Source: Isoetes taiwanensis (lineage: Eukaryota > Streptophyta > Lycopodiopsida > Isoetales > Isoetaceae). Taken from it: DNA of 64,000 bases. The translations under genes were made by a program, and so were the position numbers. The stretch is taken from contig JAJEKV010000005.1 in assembly GCA_021234155.1 (NCBI GenBank), positions 8,300,216-8,364,215 of the forward strand, read 5' to 3'. Positions 1 through 9,898 of this stretch are shown here, piece after piece (the first letter of the stretch is position 1; every line of letters starts with the position of its first letter). A model generated the notes under the pieces. It made no database searches and was not told where the DNA came from. It saw only the letters and a list, made by a program, of their open reading frames with translations.

Positions 1-1090
1 GTAAGCTCTATTTTCAAGTGCTTGAGAACACTAGAGAAAGGATCGATATAGGGGAGGAGGTATTCCCCTTCAGCACCCATTTTTGAGGCTTTGATGGATG
101 ATCAACCGCTTTGTTACCAAAGGCAGATAAAAAAGCTCACATTCAAGGTGTCTAGTGAATCATGGATTCCCCTTACTTGAGAAACAACTGCCCGAGGAGC
201 TATGTGTTCAATTGGACAACTGTTGGAAAGAAAACAAGAATAGATGGATGTTTGGGGCAATGTCATACTTGACAGCAATGGGAGTATTCAAAGTTGTGAA
301 AGTGGGATTCATGATGCTTGGGCATACGCATGATGATATAGATGGATTCTTTGGAACTTTCTCCACCAAGCTCAAGAGAGAACACGTGACTAGTCTTCCT
401 GAACTAATGGATGTGTTTGAGAGCTGCATTGACCCCAACCCAATGGCTTTCTTGATGGATGAGGTTGCAGATTGGAAATCATTTGTCGAGGGATACTTGC
501 TAGATGGTAAGGACCAGTTGACAGGACACACAAAGCCACTTCAGTTCAAGTTTTGGGTTAGGGATGGAATACCAATCATGCAATATAAGTGGAGACCAGG
601 TGACAAGTTGTGGATGCCTGTACAAGGTATCGAGTTGTGGCAACGGGGTGCTGCTGGTGAAGTTCTCATTCCCAAAGGGCAGCCAAAACCACTACCTCCC
701 TTCAAGACTGTCAAAGACTCTAGCCAACTAGTGAAGGGCATCAAGGATTACATAATGCACTGGGATGATATTCGAAATGGAAAGCACACCTCCACTCTTA
801 AGAAAAATCAAATGGACTCCCTAATCAAGTACTGGGAGAAAGTTGTGACATGCTTAGAAACTGAACAACCATGTGGGAGGGAGCTAAGAGACAAGTTCTT
901 GCCAGAGTCAAGATGGGAGGGTTCTCAAGGAACAAGCACGTCTAAGAATGTTCACTTGGGTCCTAACAAGGGTTCCAAGTGGTTTGTGGGAAGTAAGGCC
1001 TCAAAGCCGAAGTGGTTTGATCTTCCTGAGTGGGGTCCCTTTGAGGACATCAAGGAAGGATACTTTGTGCTAGTAAGGCCTGATGATGAG
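1..1090 (+). pseudogene. DUF7869-type transposon protein, C-terminal half
   Basis: An open frame begins at 155 within a conserved region, with no proper N-terminus. It carries the signature of DUF7869-type transposon proteins: LDNCWKENKNR (about residues 21-31 from 155) followed by GHTHDDIDGFF (about 56-66), where the acidic and histidine residues probably form an RNase H-like core. The C-terminal part, to about VLVRPDDEDC, also reads as protein. After about 1090 the frame runs into sequence that makes sense only on the other strand, so the last 40 codons of the open frame (to 1210) are not part of the protein. The matching N-terminal half lies at 1090-2666 on the minus strand. The gene is therefore broken by an inversion, or the assembly is. 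The family assignment is by eye and the exact transposon superfamily is unsettled. Confidence 0.7.
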
Positions 1091-2666
1091 GATTGTCCAT
1101 TGGCCAGCTTTCTTCTCTCTGTTGCTTGTTGTTCACGATGTCTGGCAAGATTCTGTTGCACAATATCTGTAAAAGAAATCAGGTTAAAATATTCTTTTTA
1201 TAACAAGTGAGAGGCTGGAGAGCTTGAGCTTACTTCTTTCGACCTCTGTCTTTGCAGTTTCTCGTTGACTTTTTAACTCTGCACATCTTGAGCAAACAGA
1301 CATGCTATGTCTTCTTGGAATTTTTACCAGGCCAAATTCACTCTTCCACAGTCTAGTGAAGTGTGAGTAAGAGATGTGCTGAAACTGAATGCAAGTCTCT
1401 TTGTATTCTTTGAAGACATCCTTTTTTGTAATATTGTCTGTCAGATGATACATGTTGCTATTAGGCAACTTCTCACATGTCTCTCTAAAATATTTCTCCA
1501 TCCATGTCACAGCAGCCAGGGCATGCATGGTCACAACTCTTCTTGGACCACAATGATCATCAATTGCTGGATTTTTGTCCAGTCTTTTGTGTATTCGAGA
1601 CATTCTCGTGGACCCTAAACGGTGGACAACCATGAAGCATTTTTGGCAGACTTGTTCACGGTTAACGTAGTGCAAGAATGTGTTGCGGTCTGGTCTTACA
1701 TGGTAAGCTAAGTAGGCATTCTGGTCAGCCAATGTCATTGAACTGTAGTTGTCTCTAACTGCTCGTAATTTAGCCATGTTAAATCTGTTGATGCAACCCA
1801 ATGAGCAGCATTTAGTTCTCAAGAGTCTCCTCATTTTGTGTTCATCCATAAGGTTTCTTCTTCTTACAGAGGAGCATGCTCTCAAAGTAAAATCCACCTT
1901 AAATTTCTTTGAAGATTGGCTGGAGAACATGTAATCTCGTTGTTCTTCGTTGGTGTCTTCATCTTCTGATGAAACTTCTACTCTAGGGGTAACTTCCTCA
2001 GTCCTGAGTGGTGTGTTTGTAGAGGAAAACAGGCCACGTGAAGTTGTTCCCAGAAAAGGCGGTAGCACAGTGTTAAAGGATGGTGATGGCCCATAAGAGG
2101 TTGTGGCAGCAGCTGTTCTTGTACCCTCCTGAGAAGGAGTTCTTGCAAACATATCCTTTAGAGCGGACTGGAATTCTGCAAATCCATGTGTCACAACCAT
2201 TGTGTGACAAGGAGTACATGCTGCAGCATCGTTCTCATTTGTAGTGAAGTCCTGGGAAGTGAACGAATCTCACAGTCTTCTGTGTTCCTTGTGTACTTGA
2301 ATGAAGGGGGCAAAGCTACAAACGGTGGGGGTAGCTTGTTCTTGAGCACTCGTTGTGGTGGAGCCTCTGTAGGTCCGGGGGATGGAACGAAGGGTGGTGG
2401 CAGCATGCTCCGAACTGGAGGTGATGCTTTGGAAGGAGATGGGAGTGCACTGTCTAATGGACTTGGTGACAGTTGGAAGGGTGGTGGTAGTCTGTTACCT
2501 GCTGGACTCGGAGTGTCTTCGAGAAGCAACAACGATGCTGTAGAGGTAGGAGTCGAAGTATGTTGGTCTTCCGAAGAAAGGCATTGCTCCCAAGCGTTTC
2601 CTCAGAACTAGACGAGCTTGAGACAACAAAAGGTGCTGGAAGCTTGTTCACGAAGCGGTTCGTCAT
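1080..2666 (-). pseudogene. DUF7869-type transposon protein, N-terminal half, inverted
   Basis: Read on the minus strand from ATG at 2666, the protein begins with a Pro-rich region holding several L-P-[PA]-P-F repeats (KLPAPF, RLPPPF, MLPPPF, KLPPPF). A Cys/His-rich segment follows (CCSLGCINRF, QVCQKCFMV, SVCSRCAEL), as usually found upstream of DUF7869. An intron at 1233-1167 (GTAAGC...TTTTACAG, 67 bp) joins EVER in phase to an exon starting NIVQQNLARHREQ. That exon is open to about 1080, where homology jumps to the plus strand. The frame changes near 2580 and near 2190; the first looks like an indel, the second could be an indel or an unrecognised intron. The 5' end faces the ParB-methyltransferase gene across 330 bp. 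Confidence 0.6.
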
Positions 2667-2996
2667 CTTGACAACTGCAAAATAGTGTAGAGATTTTAGA
2701 AATTTTCTCTAATGCAAACCTTTTCTTATTCCCGAATACAAGCCCACCTAGTACAAGTAGAAGTTCCTGTAGCAATTAAGTGAAAGGCAAACTAAAAGCT
2801 ATTCCGGAATACACTGGAGCAGAACAGTAAGGCTAAATGTATTCCACTTCACATAGAATACGAGACGAAATGGATACCTTTAAAAGGAAATTTTGGCGCC
2901 TTCAGTTGCGTATTCCAGTCTTTGAGCAGAAGTCGCTAGCGCCAGCGCCTCAAATATTATATTCAGAGACTGTATTCCGATACGCATAGAGAAGAC
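2667..2996. promoter_or_regulatory. Divergent intergenic region with palindrome copies
   Basis: This 330-bp spacer separates the start of the minus-strand DUF7869-type gene (ATG at 2666) from the proposed first exon of the ParB-methyltransferase gene (ATG at 2997). It holds one full copy of the ATTCCGGAAT core (2801-2810) and several half or decayed copies (near 2725, 2838, 2910 and 2972). I see no clear TATA box. A shared bidirectional promoter is inference from the geometry. Confidence 0.35.
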
Positions 2997-3004
2997 ATGG
3001 ACAG

Positions 3005-3408
3005 GTGAGTCAAAAGTACAACGTACAATCATTTTTTAGTGCGTTTCTTATTCCGGAATAGGTTTTGGCTTTCATGTGAAGGCCAAAGTGTATTCCGGAA
3101 TACACTTTGGCTTACAGTCGAAGGCCAAAGTACCAAAGTGTATTCTGGAATACACTTTGGCCTTCGACTGTAAGCCGAAGTGTATTCCGGAATACACTTT
3201 CGGTGTTTTTTTTGTAAAAAGGTTTTGATTTTAAGAAAAAATAGCTTGTTTTTAACACTTCCTTTTCGATAAAAAAATCTTCAAAGGGGCTTAAATCTGT
3301 CTCGTTTTAGTAAAAAAAAGCTGAACATGTATTCCAAAATATGTTTTAGTGTTGTTCTAGCTTCTAAATTTGGTTTTTGTCTCCAATATGTTGCAGACAA
3401 TAAGGTAG
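3005..3408 (+). repeat. Intron 1 with long perfect palindromes
   Basis: Four copies of the ATTC[CT]GGAAT core occur between 3049 and 3200. The copy at 3082-3111 is a perfect 30-bp palindrome centred on TTCCGGAA. The stretch 3108-3175 is a larger inverted repeat whose arms contain GGCTTACAGTCGAAGGCC and its complement around another core copy (TTCTGGAA). DNA or RNA of this stretch would fold into a strong hairpin. Confidence 0.8.
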
Positions 3409-5053
3409 CAAGAAAGCTTCGAAAAAGCCACTAAAGTTAAGAACAAAGCCACACCCACAGGCAAGTATACGGGAAACTGAAGAACCCACTGTGTATGAAA
3501 ACTTTCAGACACAGTGGTATATCACAAGAGGAACAGGAGGAAAGTACAGCACACTCACTTTCCTCCACGTTTGTAAAAGTCCTGGAGGAAAGCTCTACAT
3601 TGACTCCCACTTCATTTGCATGGGTGTAATAAGAGAACTATCTGAAGTGACCGGACAGTCCGGACAACAGGGAAGGATATCGTTTAAGACAACGCAAGGG
3701 TATATTGTTGTGGACCGGGGCTATTTTAGGCTTGGTAGAGTGACACCTCAACCTCTGTACAAATACATGACGCATTACATAAATAAGCTGAGGTTGTGGG
3801 AAATTATACAAAGAGTGCAATCTACGACCAACGAGGATTTTGCACACAGCGCGTCAGAAGATGAGAGAGTAGAGGAGGACAATGAAGATGGCGGCTCCAG
3901 TCAAGAAGAAGGGAACGACAGCCCCAGCACATCAGAAGAGCATCAGAGACAAAGCCGGCCAAGGGACACCATTGCGGCAAAAGAACAAAAAAAACGCAAA
4001 GTGCAAGCAATTGTAGTGCAGGAAATTCCTGAGGAACAACCAAAGAAGAAGAAGGGAAAGGGCAAGGCACCTGGGGTGGCCATTAAAGAAAAGAAGGTGG
4101 ATAAGACCTCAGAGAAGATGGAAGAAATAAATCAGAACAAGTATGTGCAAGGTGTAATATACTTGCCAGTAACTTCCATGAGTTTGCCACTGAAGAATGA
4201 AGCTGGTGAGCGCCCCCTTCAGGTTCGCAAAATCTATGCTGACCACTTAAGAAATTTGAAGGACAGAATAAGGAGCAACCCCAATGCCCATGTTGCTCCA
4301 ATTGTTGTTCTTGTTGATGTATCCCAAAGCATGGACCCCAAGGACTACGACAAAGAAAATGCAGACACCTACATGCACTATGTCCTTGGGGAAACCACGC
4401 TTCAAAGCAAGGAGGCAGCTTGTACAAAGAGAAAAACAATTCAAGATACCTCTCAGGCTCTACTGTTGCATCGTGGGGCCGACAGCATCGAAGAAGCCAA
4501 AATCGTTGCCAACACGCACAATGCTGACAACGAATATAAGCTTAAAATGAGTTTCGTGGACAAAATCAAGTTCATGCACAGGGAATATGTGATATTTAAA
4601 GAAAAATATGGAGATGATTTGAAAAAACCACAATACTCTCTGGAACTGAAGGAAGCGTGTGTTGTGGAGTGCTGCCTCAAATACGACGAGGCTAACAAAC
4701 GGCAGTCTCTCATACCACATGATAACTGGTTTCAACTGGCCTTCAGAGATGGCAGAGTAAGTTCCTTTTGTATTCTGGAATACCCCTGCAACCATCCCAC
4801 TGACATCGCTTTCTTCTCTGCAGATTTGGGACCTCCAAAACGAAATATTCACCATGTTCAAGCGTGGTGATTTAAAAAGCAAAGGAAAGGTCTCCGACAA
4901 GAAAAAAGGACCCGACGTCCCCAAAAAGGAAATGACAATAACTGTCTGGCGAGAAATGCAGGGCTTCACAGATATGGATATACTAGAAAGGCTACTGCAA
5001 AAGGTTGTTGATAAGGAATTTACACTAGAAGAAATGTCCAAGGAGCTCCACAA

Positions 5054-5503
5054 GTAAGAATGCCACTTTAAGTTTTTTGTTTCATAGGACGATGTGTATT
5101 CCGGAATACACACTCTGGCTCACACGCGAAAGACAAAGTGTATTCCGGAATACACACTCTGGCTCACACGCGAAAGACAAAGTGTATTCCGGAATACACT
5201 CCGGAATACACTCTGGCTCACACGCGAAAGACAAAGTGTATTCCGGAATACACTCTGGCTCATACGGGAGACAAAGTATATTCCGGAATACACTCTAGCC
5301 CACACGCGGGAGACAAAATGTATTCCGGAATACACTTTGGCCCTCATGCAAGATAGAAAGTGTATTCCGGAATACACTTTGCCTTGCAGTGTGAGAGCCG
5401 AAGTGTATTCTGGAATACACTTTAGCTTACAGTGTTTAAATGATTCTTTCTTGTTGCTTTCCTTTAAAATTTTCTTTCTTCTAACGTTTGTATTATATTA
5501 CAG
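5054..5503 (+). repeat. Intron 3 with tandem palindrome array
   Basis: From about 5094 to 5423 the intron is a tandem array with a unit of roughly 38-45 bp. Each unit is one GTGTATTCCGGAATACAC palindrome plus a spacer such as CTGGCTCACACGCGAAAGAC. I count nine palindrome copies, one pair overlapping at 5180-5212; the spacers diverge toward the 3' side. Open reading frames of the YSGIH type over this array are translation artefacts of the repeat. Confidence 0.85.
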
Positions 5504-5604
5504 CCAGAAAAACGTCATCACCTGTCAAACATGCTTAATGGAACAGTTAAATGTCGACAGCTGGGAAAGGTGCAAGGGGGTGAAAGTATGCTGGTGGGTA
5601 TCAA

Positions 5605-5628
5605 AAGCATGCGTCCGGACGCATGCTT
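5605..5628. repeat. 24-bp perfect palindrome near the left transposon end
   Basis: The core is GCATGCGTCCGGACGCATGC with AA and TT on its outer sides. It starts 27 bp inside the left terminus of the 5578-9894 element. No counterpart is visible at the right end. It could be a subterminal transposase-binding site. Confidence 0.7.
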
Positions 5629-5911
5629 GTAGCATGCTTATAGCAGGGTTTTAGCCCACTTAAAGCACCCCTGCTTTTGCTTAATTTGGGTGCTGGTGGG
5701 CGTAACTGCCCGTCATATTTTTGATGCCCTTCATGTACTCGCACGTCCACCTCACCAACGAACCGTTAGGAAAATGATTGTGGGATTTTGGCTGGATTTT
5801 CGCGCGAGTGGTAGTACGTTGCAAATTCGATCGAGCCCAGAACTACCACGACCTCATGGCCCGCGAAAATTCTCCCTCCAATTCACTTATTCTCCCTCTC
5901 TCAGGAATTTC

Positions 5912-8850
5912 ATGGCGCTCCCTGATACCGGCCTGGAGGCAATTGAACGTTTAGCATTGGAATTTCGGCCTGATGAATTCCAATACAGTGTTCCAGATTT
6001 GTTGGATGTCAATGCAACACAGGAAATATCGCGTGAAGATCTAGTTTCCTCTGCAATTTACAAGAAATTGGATGCAGAGAGAAAGAGAGAATACAGATTA
6101 TGGAATAAGATGAGGAAAGCAGCGGTTGAACGGGAGGATCTGAGCACGAGACGCAGGCAAGAAATAGCCAAGCTTGTAGTTGATTACTTCAACAAGCTCA
6201 CCAAAAAGTATTCACCCGAACTCAAGGCCGATGTGATGAAGAGGGTGGTTCATCACCACGAAATGGAAATCTCAGAACCTGGAATTTTGCCAAATCCAAA
6301 GGAGTGCAAGGCAGCGGGGGTGCTGCTCAACAACTTGAAACAAACAATGGTAGCCATAAAGAGGCAAAGGAACCATGATATTTGGAGAGCCAGAACCTCG
6401 ACACTGGTGATGGCTTCTTCCTTAAAATCGAGATGCAATTCCACTATGGCAGGGCTGTTAGCTACATCTAATTCTTGCTTTCATGCCTGTGCTTCTTCAT
6501 GCTTTCAAGTGCTTGTATCTGCTGAGTGGTGCTGGCTGGGATATGTTCATTGATTAATGTGCAATATTTCTTATGATAGGTTGCATGAGGTCAACTATTG
6601 CAACTGCTGCATTAAGGAAATCGGAAGCCTTCCTTGGAAATGGTCCGTGGTCTTGTTTCCAAAGGAGGTTGAGGTGCGATTCTTCACCCCCTCGCTTGCA
6701 AGCAAAGCATAACGTAATTCGAAACAAAATAGCGTAGTCTCTCCTTGCAAGAAAGATGTTGTGAACACTGTTGGAGAGTCAGGCTTCCGAATTTCTTATC
6801 CCTTGCACCTTATGGAGGTCACACAGGTACAAGTTTCCATACATTTTTTTTTTTTTTGCTATTATTGCATAAATATTCCTAACCAAAGGCCACAATTCAG
6901 CTGCAGCTATATCAACAATACAAAAAGGCACATCCTGAACACCCTGTTTGCTTAAAGGCTTTCGAGAAGTTGAAGCCTATTTATGTAAAGAAAGTATCAG
7001 AAAGGGAAACCTGTTGTTGCATATACCATATGAAGTTGGAGTAGCACTGAATGCATTAAGGTCAGCGATCTTCTGTAATATATGCTACAGACCTTGTTAC
7101 GATTCCATTCCGGGAGAGATAAGAAGTCGGTGGAGTTGCAAACCGCGTTACAAAGGAAGTGCCGTGTGGCGCCAGAAAAGAAAAGATCCAATGCCACCAA
7201 GAAGGGAAACAGAAGTAAGAAATCCAAGGTAGCTGGTGGGACACAGCCTGAAGCTGCAGCACAAGTTGGGAAGAAGGGAAACAGAAGTAAGAAATCCAAG
7301 GTAGCTAGTGGGACACAAAAAGTCAAAGACAAGTTGGGAAGAAGGAAAACAAAAAGTAAGAAATCCAAGGTACTTTGGTGGGACACAAACTGAAGTCGCA
7401 GCAAAGACAAGATGAGACCTCAAATGGCAAGGGGAAAAAAAAAGAAAGGTCCAAAGCCACCCTTAGATTGTCTTACAAGAGAACGACAAAGTGAAGGATT
7501 TCATTTCATATCCGTGTTCCACATTGAAGATATTCGTGCCACACAATTCTGAGGGCTAGATGGCGTGCCATGCAATTCGTGCATTGCCCGGACAATATCC
7601 AAGATGGCACCATTGTTTCGTAATTGATTTTGCAGAGAATTACAAAGATAAAAAATACAAAGGGAGGTTCAAATCCAAAGATTGGCACAATGACCGATAA
7701 CAATTCTCGTCCCACATCACGTATAGGATGGACAAATGCTCACGGGATCGAAAAGCTATTGAAGGAAACCCATTTTTACTTGAGTGATGACAAGATTCAT
7801 GACACTCTTTTTTGTGCAAAGACTGCCTTAGAAAGCACAATTCATGGCTAGTATCAAATGGTGTAGAATTCTCCGGGCATATAGTTTGGTCGATGGTTGT
7901 TCTAGCCAATTCAAATCTGCCCGGCCATTCTATTTCCTACCAAGATATCACCACGAGCTAGGGAAAGAAATAATATGGAATTTCTTTAGGACCGCCCATG
8001 GTAAGGGAGAGCATGATGGGCAAGGGACAGTCTTTAAAGGGGCATTCACTAGAGAGCAGCTCAAGTATGATGGAGTGAGATTTAGGGGTGCTGTTGATGC
8101 CTGTGAATTCGCTACGCAATGGAATGAAGGTGCCAAAGAACGGGGACATCAAGAGGTAATATGCTTTCATCTACATTCATCTGCTTTTGACGTGCTTTCA
8201 TCTGCTTTAAAAAGTGCTTTCATCTGCTTTTTTCCGGCCGTGTATTGTCAGATTGTGCCTCCGTCAGATGTGAACCGCAATACTTGTTGTCGCCTTTTTG
8301 CAGGCACTTCTGGTTCATTGGAAAGGATGATGTTGATAGGACAGATCGGCCGGATCGCCGGTGGTAGAAGGGACCAAGATTATACACAAAGATCGGGACA
8401 TACTTGGCCAAATCAAGCACAAGGGTGGCTCATAGAGGTTTAAGTTGTTTCGTGGTAACTGCTTTGAAAGGAAACCGGGTCATCTTGTGTGAACAAGCAG
8501 AGGTTAAAGAATTGGAAATATGTTACTCTAAAGCCGTAAAAGTCTACCGGTGAAGGTAATCAAGACCTAAATCGATGAGGCATTTTTTTGAAGGTGATGG
8601 AGAATGGCTTAGTGGAAACATAGAGGAAGGTGATAACTTTGTTTGTTGTAGCCCGAGGAGGGAAATCGAGAGAATGCAGATTTCTATGTGGTGAAATGTG
8701 TCAAGCCGAGGCATATCCTTGACAGAATTGTCAAGGATAGCTGGGGTCAGACCTTCAATGTCGATGAACATATGTTGGCTGGTTTGTACTATCTGTGCAC
8801 ATGACTTCCAGCAAATCTGTGCAAATGACTTCCAGGCGTGATATGTTCTC
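5912..8850 (+). pseudogene. Decayed transposase of the 5578-9894 element
   Basis: The likely start is ATG 5912 (MALPDTGLEAIERLALEF), open to about 6400; a possible intron then leads to CNCCIKEIGSLPWKWSVV after 6577. Further exons or fragments follow: QYKKAHPEHPVCLKAFEKL and CCCIYHMK at 6906-7035, then a shift to another frame (VALNALR), a Lys-rich repeat region (7190-7380), and the core pieces HFYLSDDKIHDTLF, DGCSSQFKSARPFYF and FFRTAHGKGEHDGQG (7770-8030). Weaker continuation, such as IGKDDVDRTDR, reaches about 8700-8850. The DGC..QFK and HGKG..DG.G blocks match a transposase family I know from plants and animals only as uncharacterised proteins. At least three frameshifts and several stops make it non-functional. 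The first Asp and the HGKG..DG block may be catalytic; that is inference. Confidence 0.6.
7190..7385 (+). repeat. In-frame Lys-rich tandem repeat in the transposase
   Basis: About three repeats of 55-70 bp encode KKGNRSKKSKVAGGTQ, KKGNRSKKSKVASGTQ and RKTKSKKSKV. This would make a strongly basic linker between the N-terminal and core regions of the protein. Confidence 0.7.
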
Positions 8851-8859
8851 CCCATAAGC

Positions 8860-9790
8860 TGTGTAAGCTGTTGGGCACATTGTAAAGCTCTCTTCTAATT
8901 TAATACCAAAGCCTCCCTCAAACCGCCTTTCGCTATGCTTTCGTGTGCCGTGGGTTTGTTGGGATTTGTCGACCTCTCGCTCACGCTTCTTTGGAGCACC
9001 TTTGAGGTGGGTTCACTTTTAACCTTGTTCTTTGTAGGCTCTACTCTTTGCCGCAAATCACTGCCCAATTAACCTTGAACTTCGTGGATCCCGCTTTGCT
9101 CTCGTGCGCTTATTGAATGCAAATAGGTATGATAATCGTCTTTCTAACTTCTCGTTCTTCAACCCGTCCCCGTATATTTTGCTCGAAGTTCTATTAGAGC
9201 TTCTTCGTTTTCGCCTTACCTTGTCAATGGAAGTTTTGCCAGGAATGACCCCGTTGGTATCCCAAACTTCATTGTACTCTGCTGCAGATATGAGATCTGT
9301 TCGAAATTGAGAGGGATGACGCCCTCGTTTGGCAGACCCGCATACGCATGGAAGTCTTCTTCGGTTCGGCAATCAGCCAGGTCCGGTCTTAAGGGAACGT
9401 TTCTTCTGGCCTGGAAGAATGCAAGAAAATCGAATTAACAGGGTTGAACCCTAAACCCATAGAAATTTTGTTTTGTTACTTTTTGATCACCCGGCAAATG
9501 GGTTCCGTTGGAATTACTGCTTGAGCGGGCGGATCAATCACCTTCTTCACCATGTTTGATCTGTTTGTTTAATCTGGAAATCCGAGAGCGCAAATTCGCG
9601 GGTTGCTTGGCCGGAACAGAGAAAGTTGGGGAAGAGAGATTTGGAAAAACACAAATTCGAAAGTTCGTTCGTTTGTCTAGTGGTGGAAGATTGCAGGGGT
9701 CGCATTCATTAACGGGGGCGGCAAACAGGTAATGATTGTATAAACGGGTACGAATAGACGGGCAGAATATAGGTGGTACTATATAGGTGA
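8860..9790. other. Right part of the 5578-9894 element, no recognised gene
   Basis: A minus-strand open frame of 104 codons (9372-9058) is rich in Arg and Lys, with KVRRKRRSSNRTSSK in its middle, but resembles nothing I recognise. It may be chance or a second, decayed element gene. The rest holds no supportable coding sequence. Confidence 0.3.
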
Positions 9791-9898
9791 AGGGTGGGAA
9801 AAAAATGTTTGAAGGGTGGAGAAAAATGTATTTTGGGTGCTGGTGCTGGTGCTGGGGTCGCGTTTTTTTGCTACCCACCAGCATACTTTCACCCAAGG

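Larger units (their letters stand above)
2997..5577 (+). pseudogene. ParB/Srx-like-DNA methyltransferase fusion gene, 5' part (exons 1-4a)
   Basis: Proposed exons are 2997-3004 (ATGGACAG, donor gtgagt), 3409-4756, 4824-5053 and 5504-5577; the last continues at 9899. Donors are gtgagt, gtaagt and gtaaga; acceptors are ggtag, ctctgcag and attacag, with a ctaac branch-like motif at 5481. All phases agree. The protein begins Lys-rich, then a domain I do not recognise (about residues 31-140), an acidic linker (145-185) and a basic stretch KKKKGKGK that could be a nuclear signal. At about 250-360 lies a ParB/sulfiredoxin-like domain: LPVTSM, PLQVRKI, DRIRSNP, APIVVLVDV, then HYVLGETTLQSKEA, which resembles the GGNHxLxA turn of that fold with two Gly/Asn-His positions changed. 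ParB-like domains joined to DNA methylases are known in bacteria, phages and plasmids. The gene is broken here by a transposon inserted at 5578. Confidence 0.65.
5578..9894. mobile_element. DNA transposon inserted in exon 4 of the methyltransferase gene
   Basis: The ends are terminal inverted repeats. GGGTGAAAGTATGCTGGTGG and the next three bases are identical at both ends; after one mismatch CAAAA is shared. The element is flanked by a 4-bp duplication, AAGG at 5574-5577 and 9895-9898. Removing the element plus one AAGG copy restores an open frame across the site (ERCKELYPITT), which fixes the boundaries to the base. Length is 4,317 bp. Inside are a decayed transposase gene on the plus strand (5912 to about 8850), a 24-bp palindrome next to the left end, and about 1 kb of right-end sequence with little recognisable coding. 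The superfamily is unresolved; a 4-bp duplication does not fit CACTA, hAT or Mutator. Confidence 0.85.

Noticed and set aside
1090-1210. C-terminal 40 codons of the plus-strand DUF7869-type frame
   Set aside because: This stretch is the reverse complement of a minus-strand exon and intron of the same gene type.
2186-2611. Gly-rich 141-codon plus-strand frame
   Set aside because: It is the antisense of the Pro-rich LPPPF repeat region of the minus-strand gene.
5094-5423. CRISPR-like array
   Set aside because: Units are palindromic repeats with short, similar spacers in a plant intron; there are no cas genes and spacers are not unique.
5077-5654. Frames encoding repeated YSGIH or CIPEYTL
   Set aside because: Translation of the palindromic tandem array inside intron 3; both strands give similar frames because the unit is palindromic.
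7844-8443. Independent 199-codon gene
   Set aside because: Its first half is the core of the decayed transposase; the second half reads across a frameshift and a TTTCATCTGCTTT repeat.
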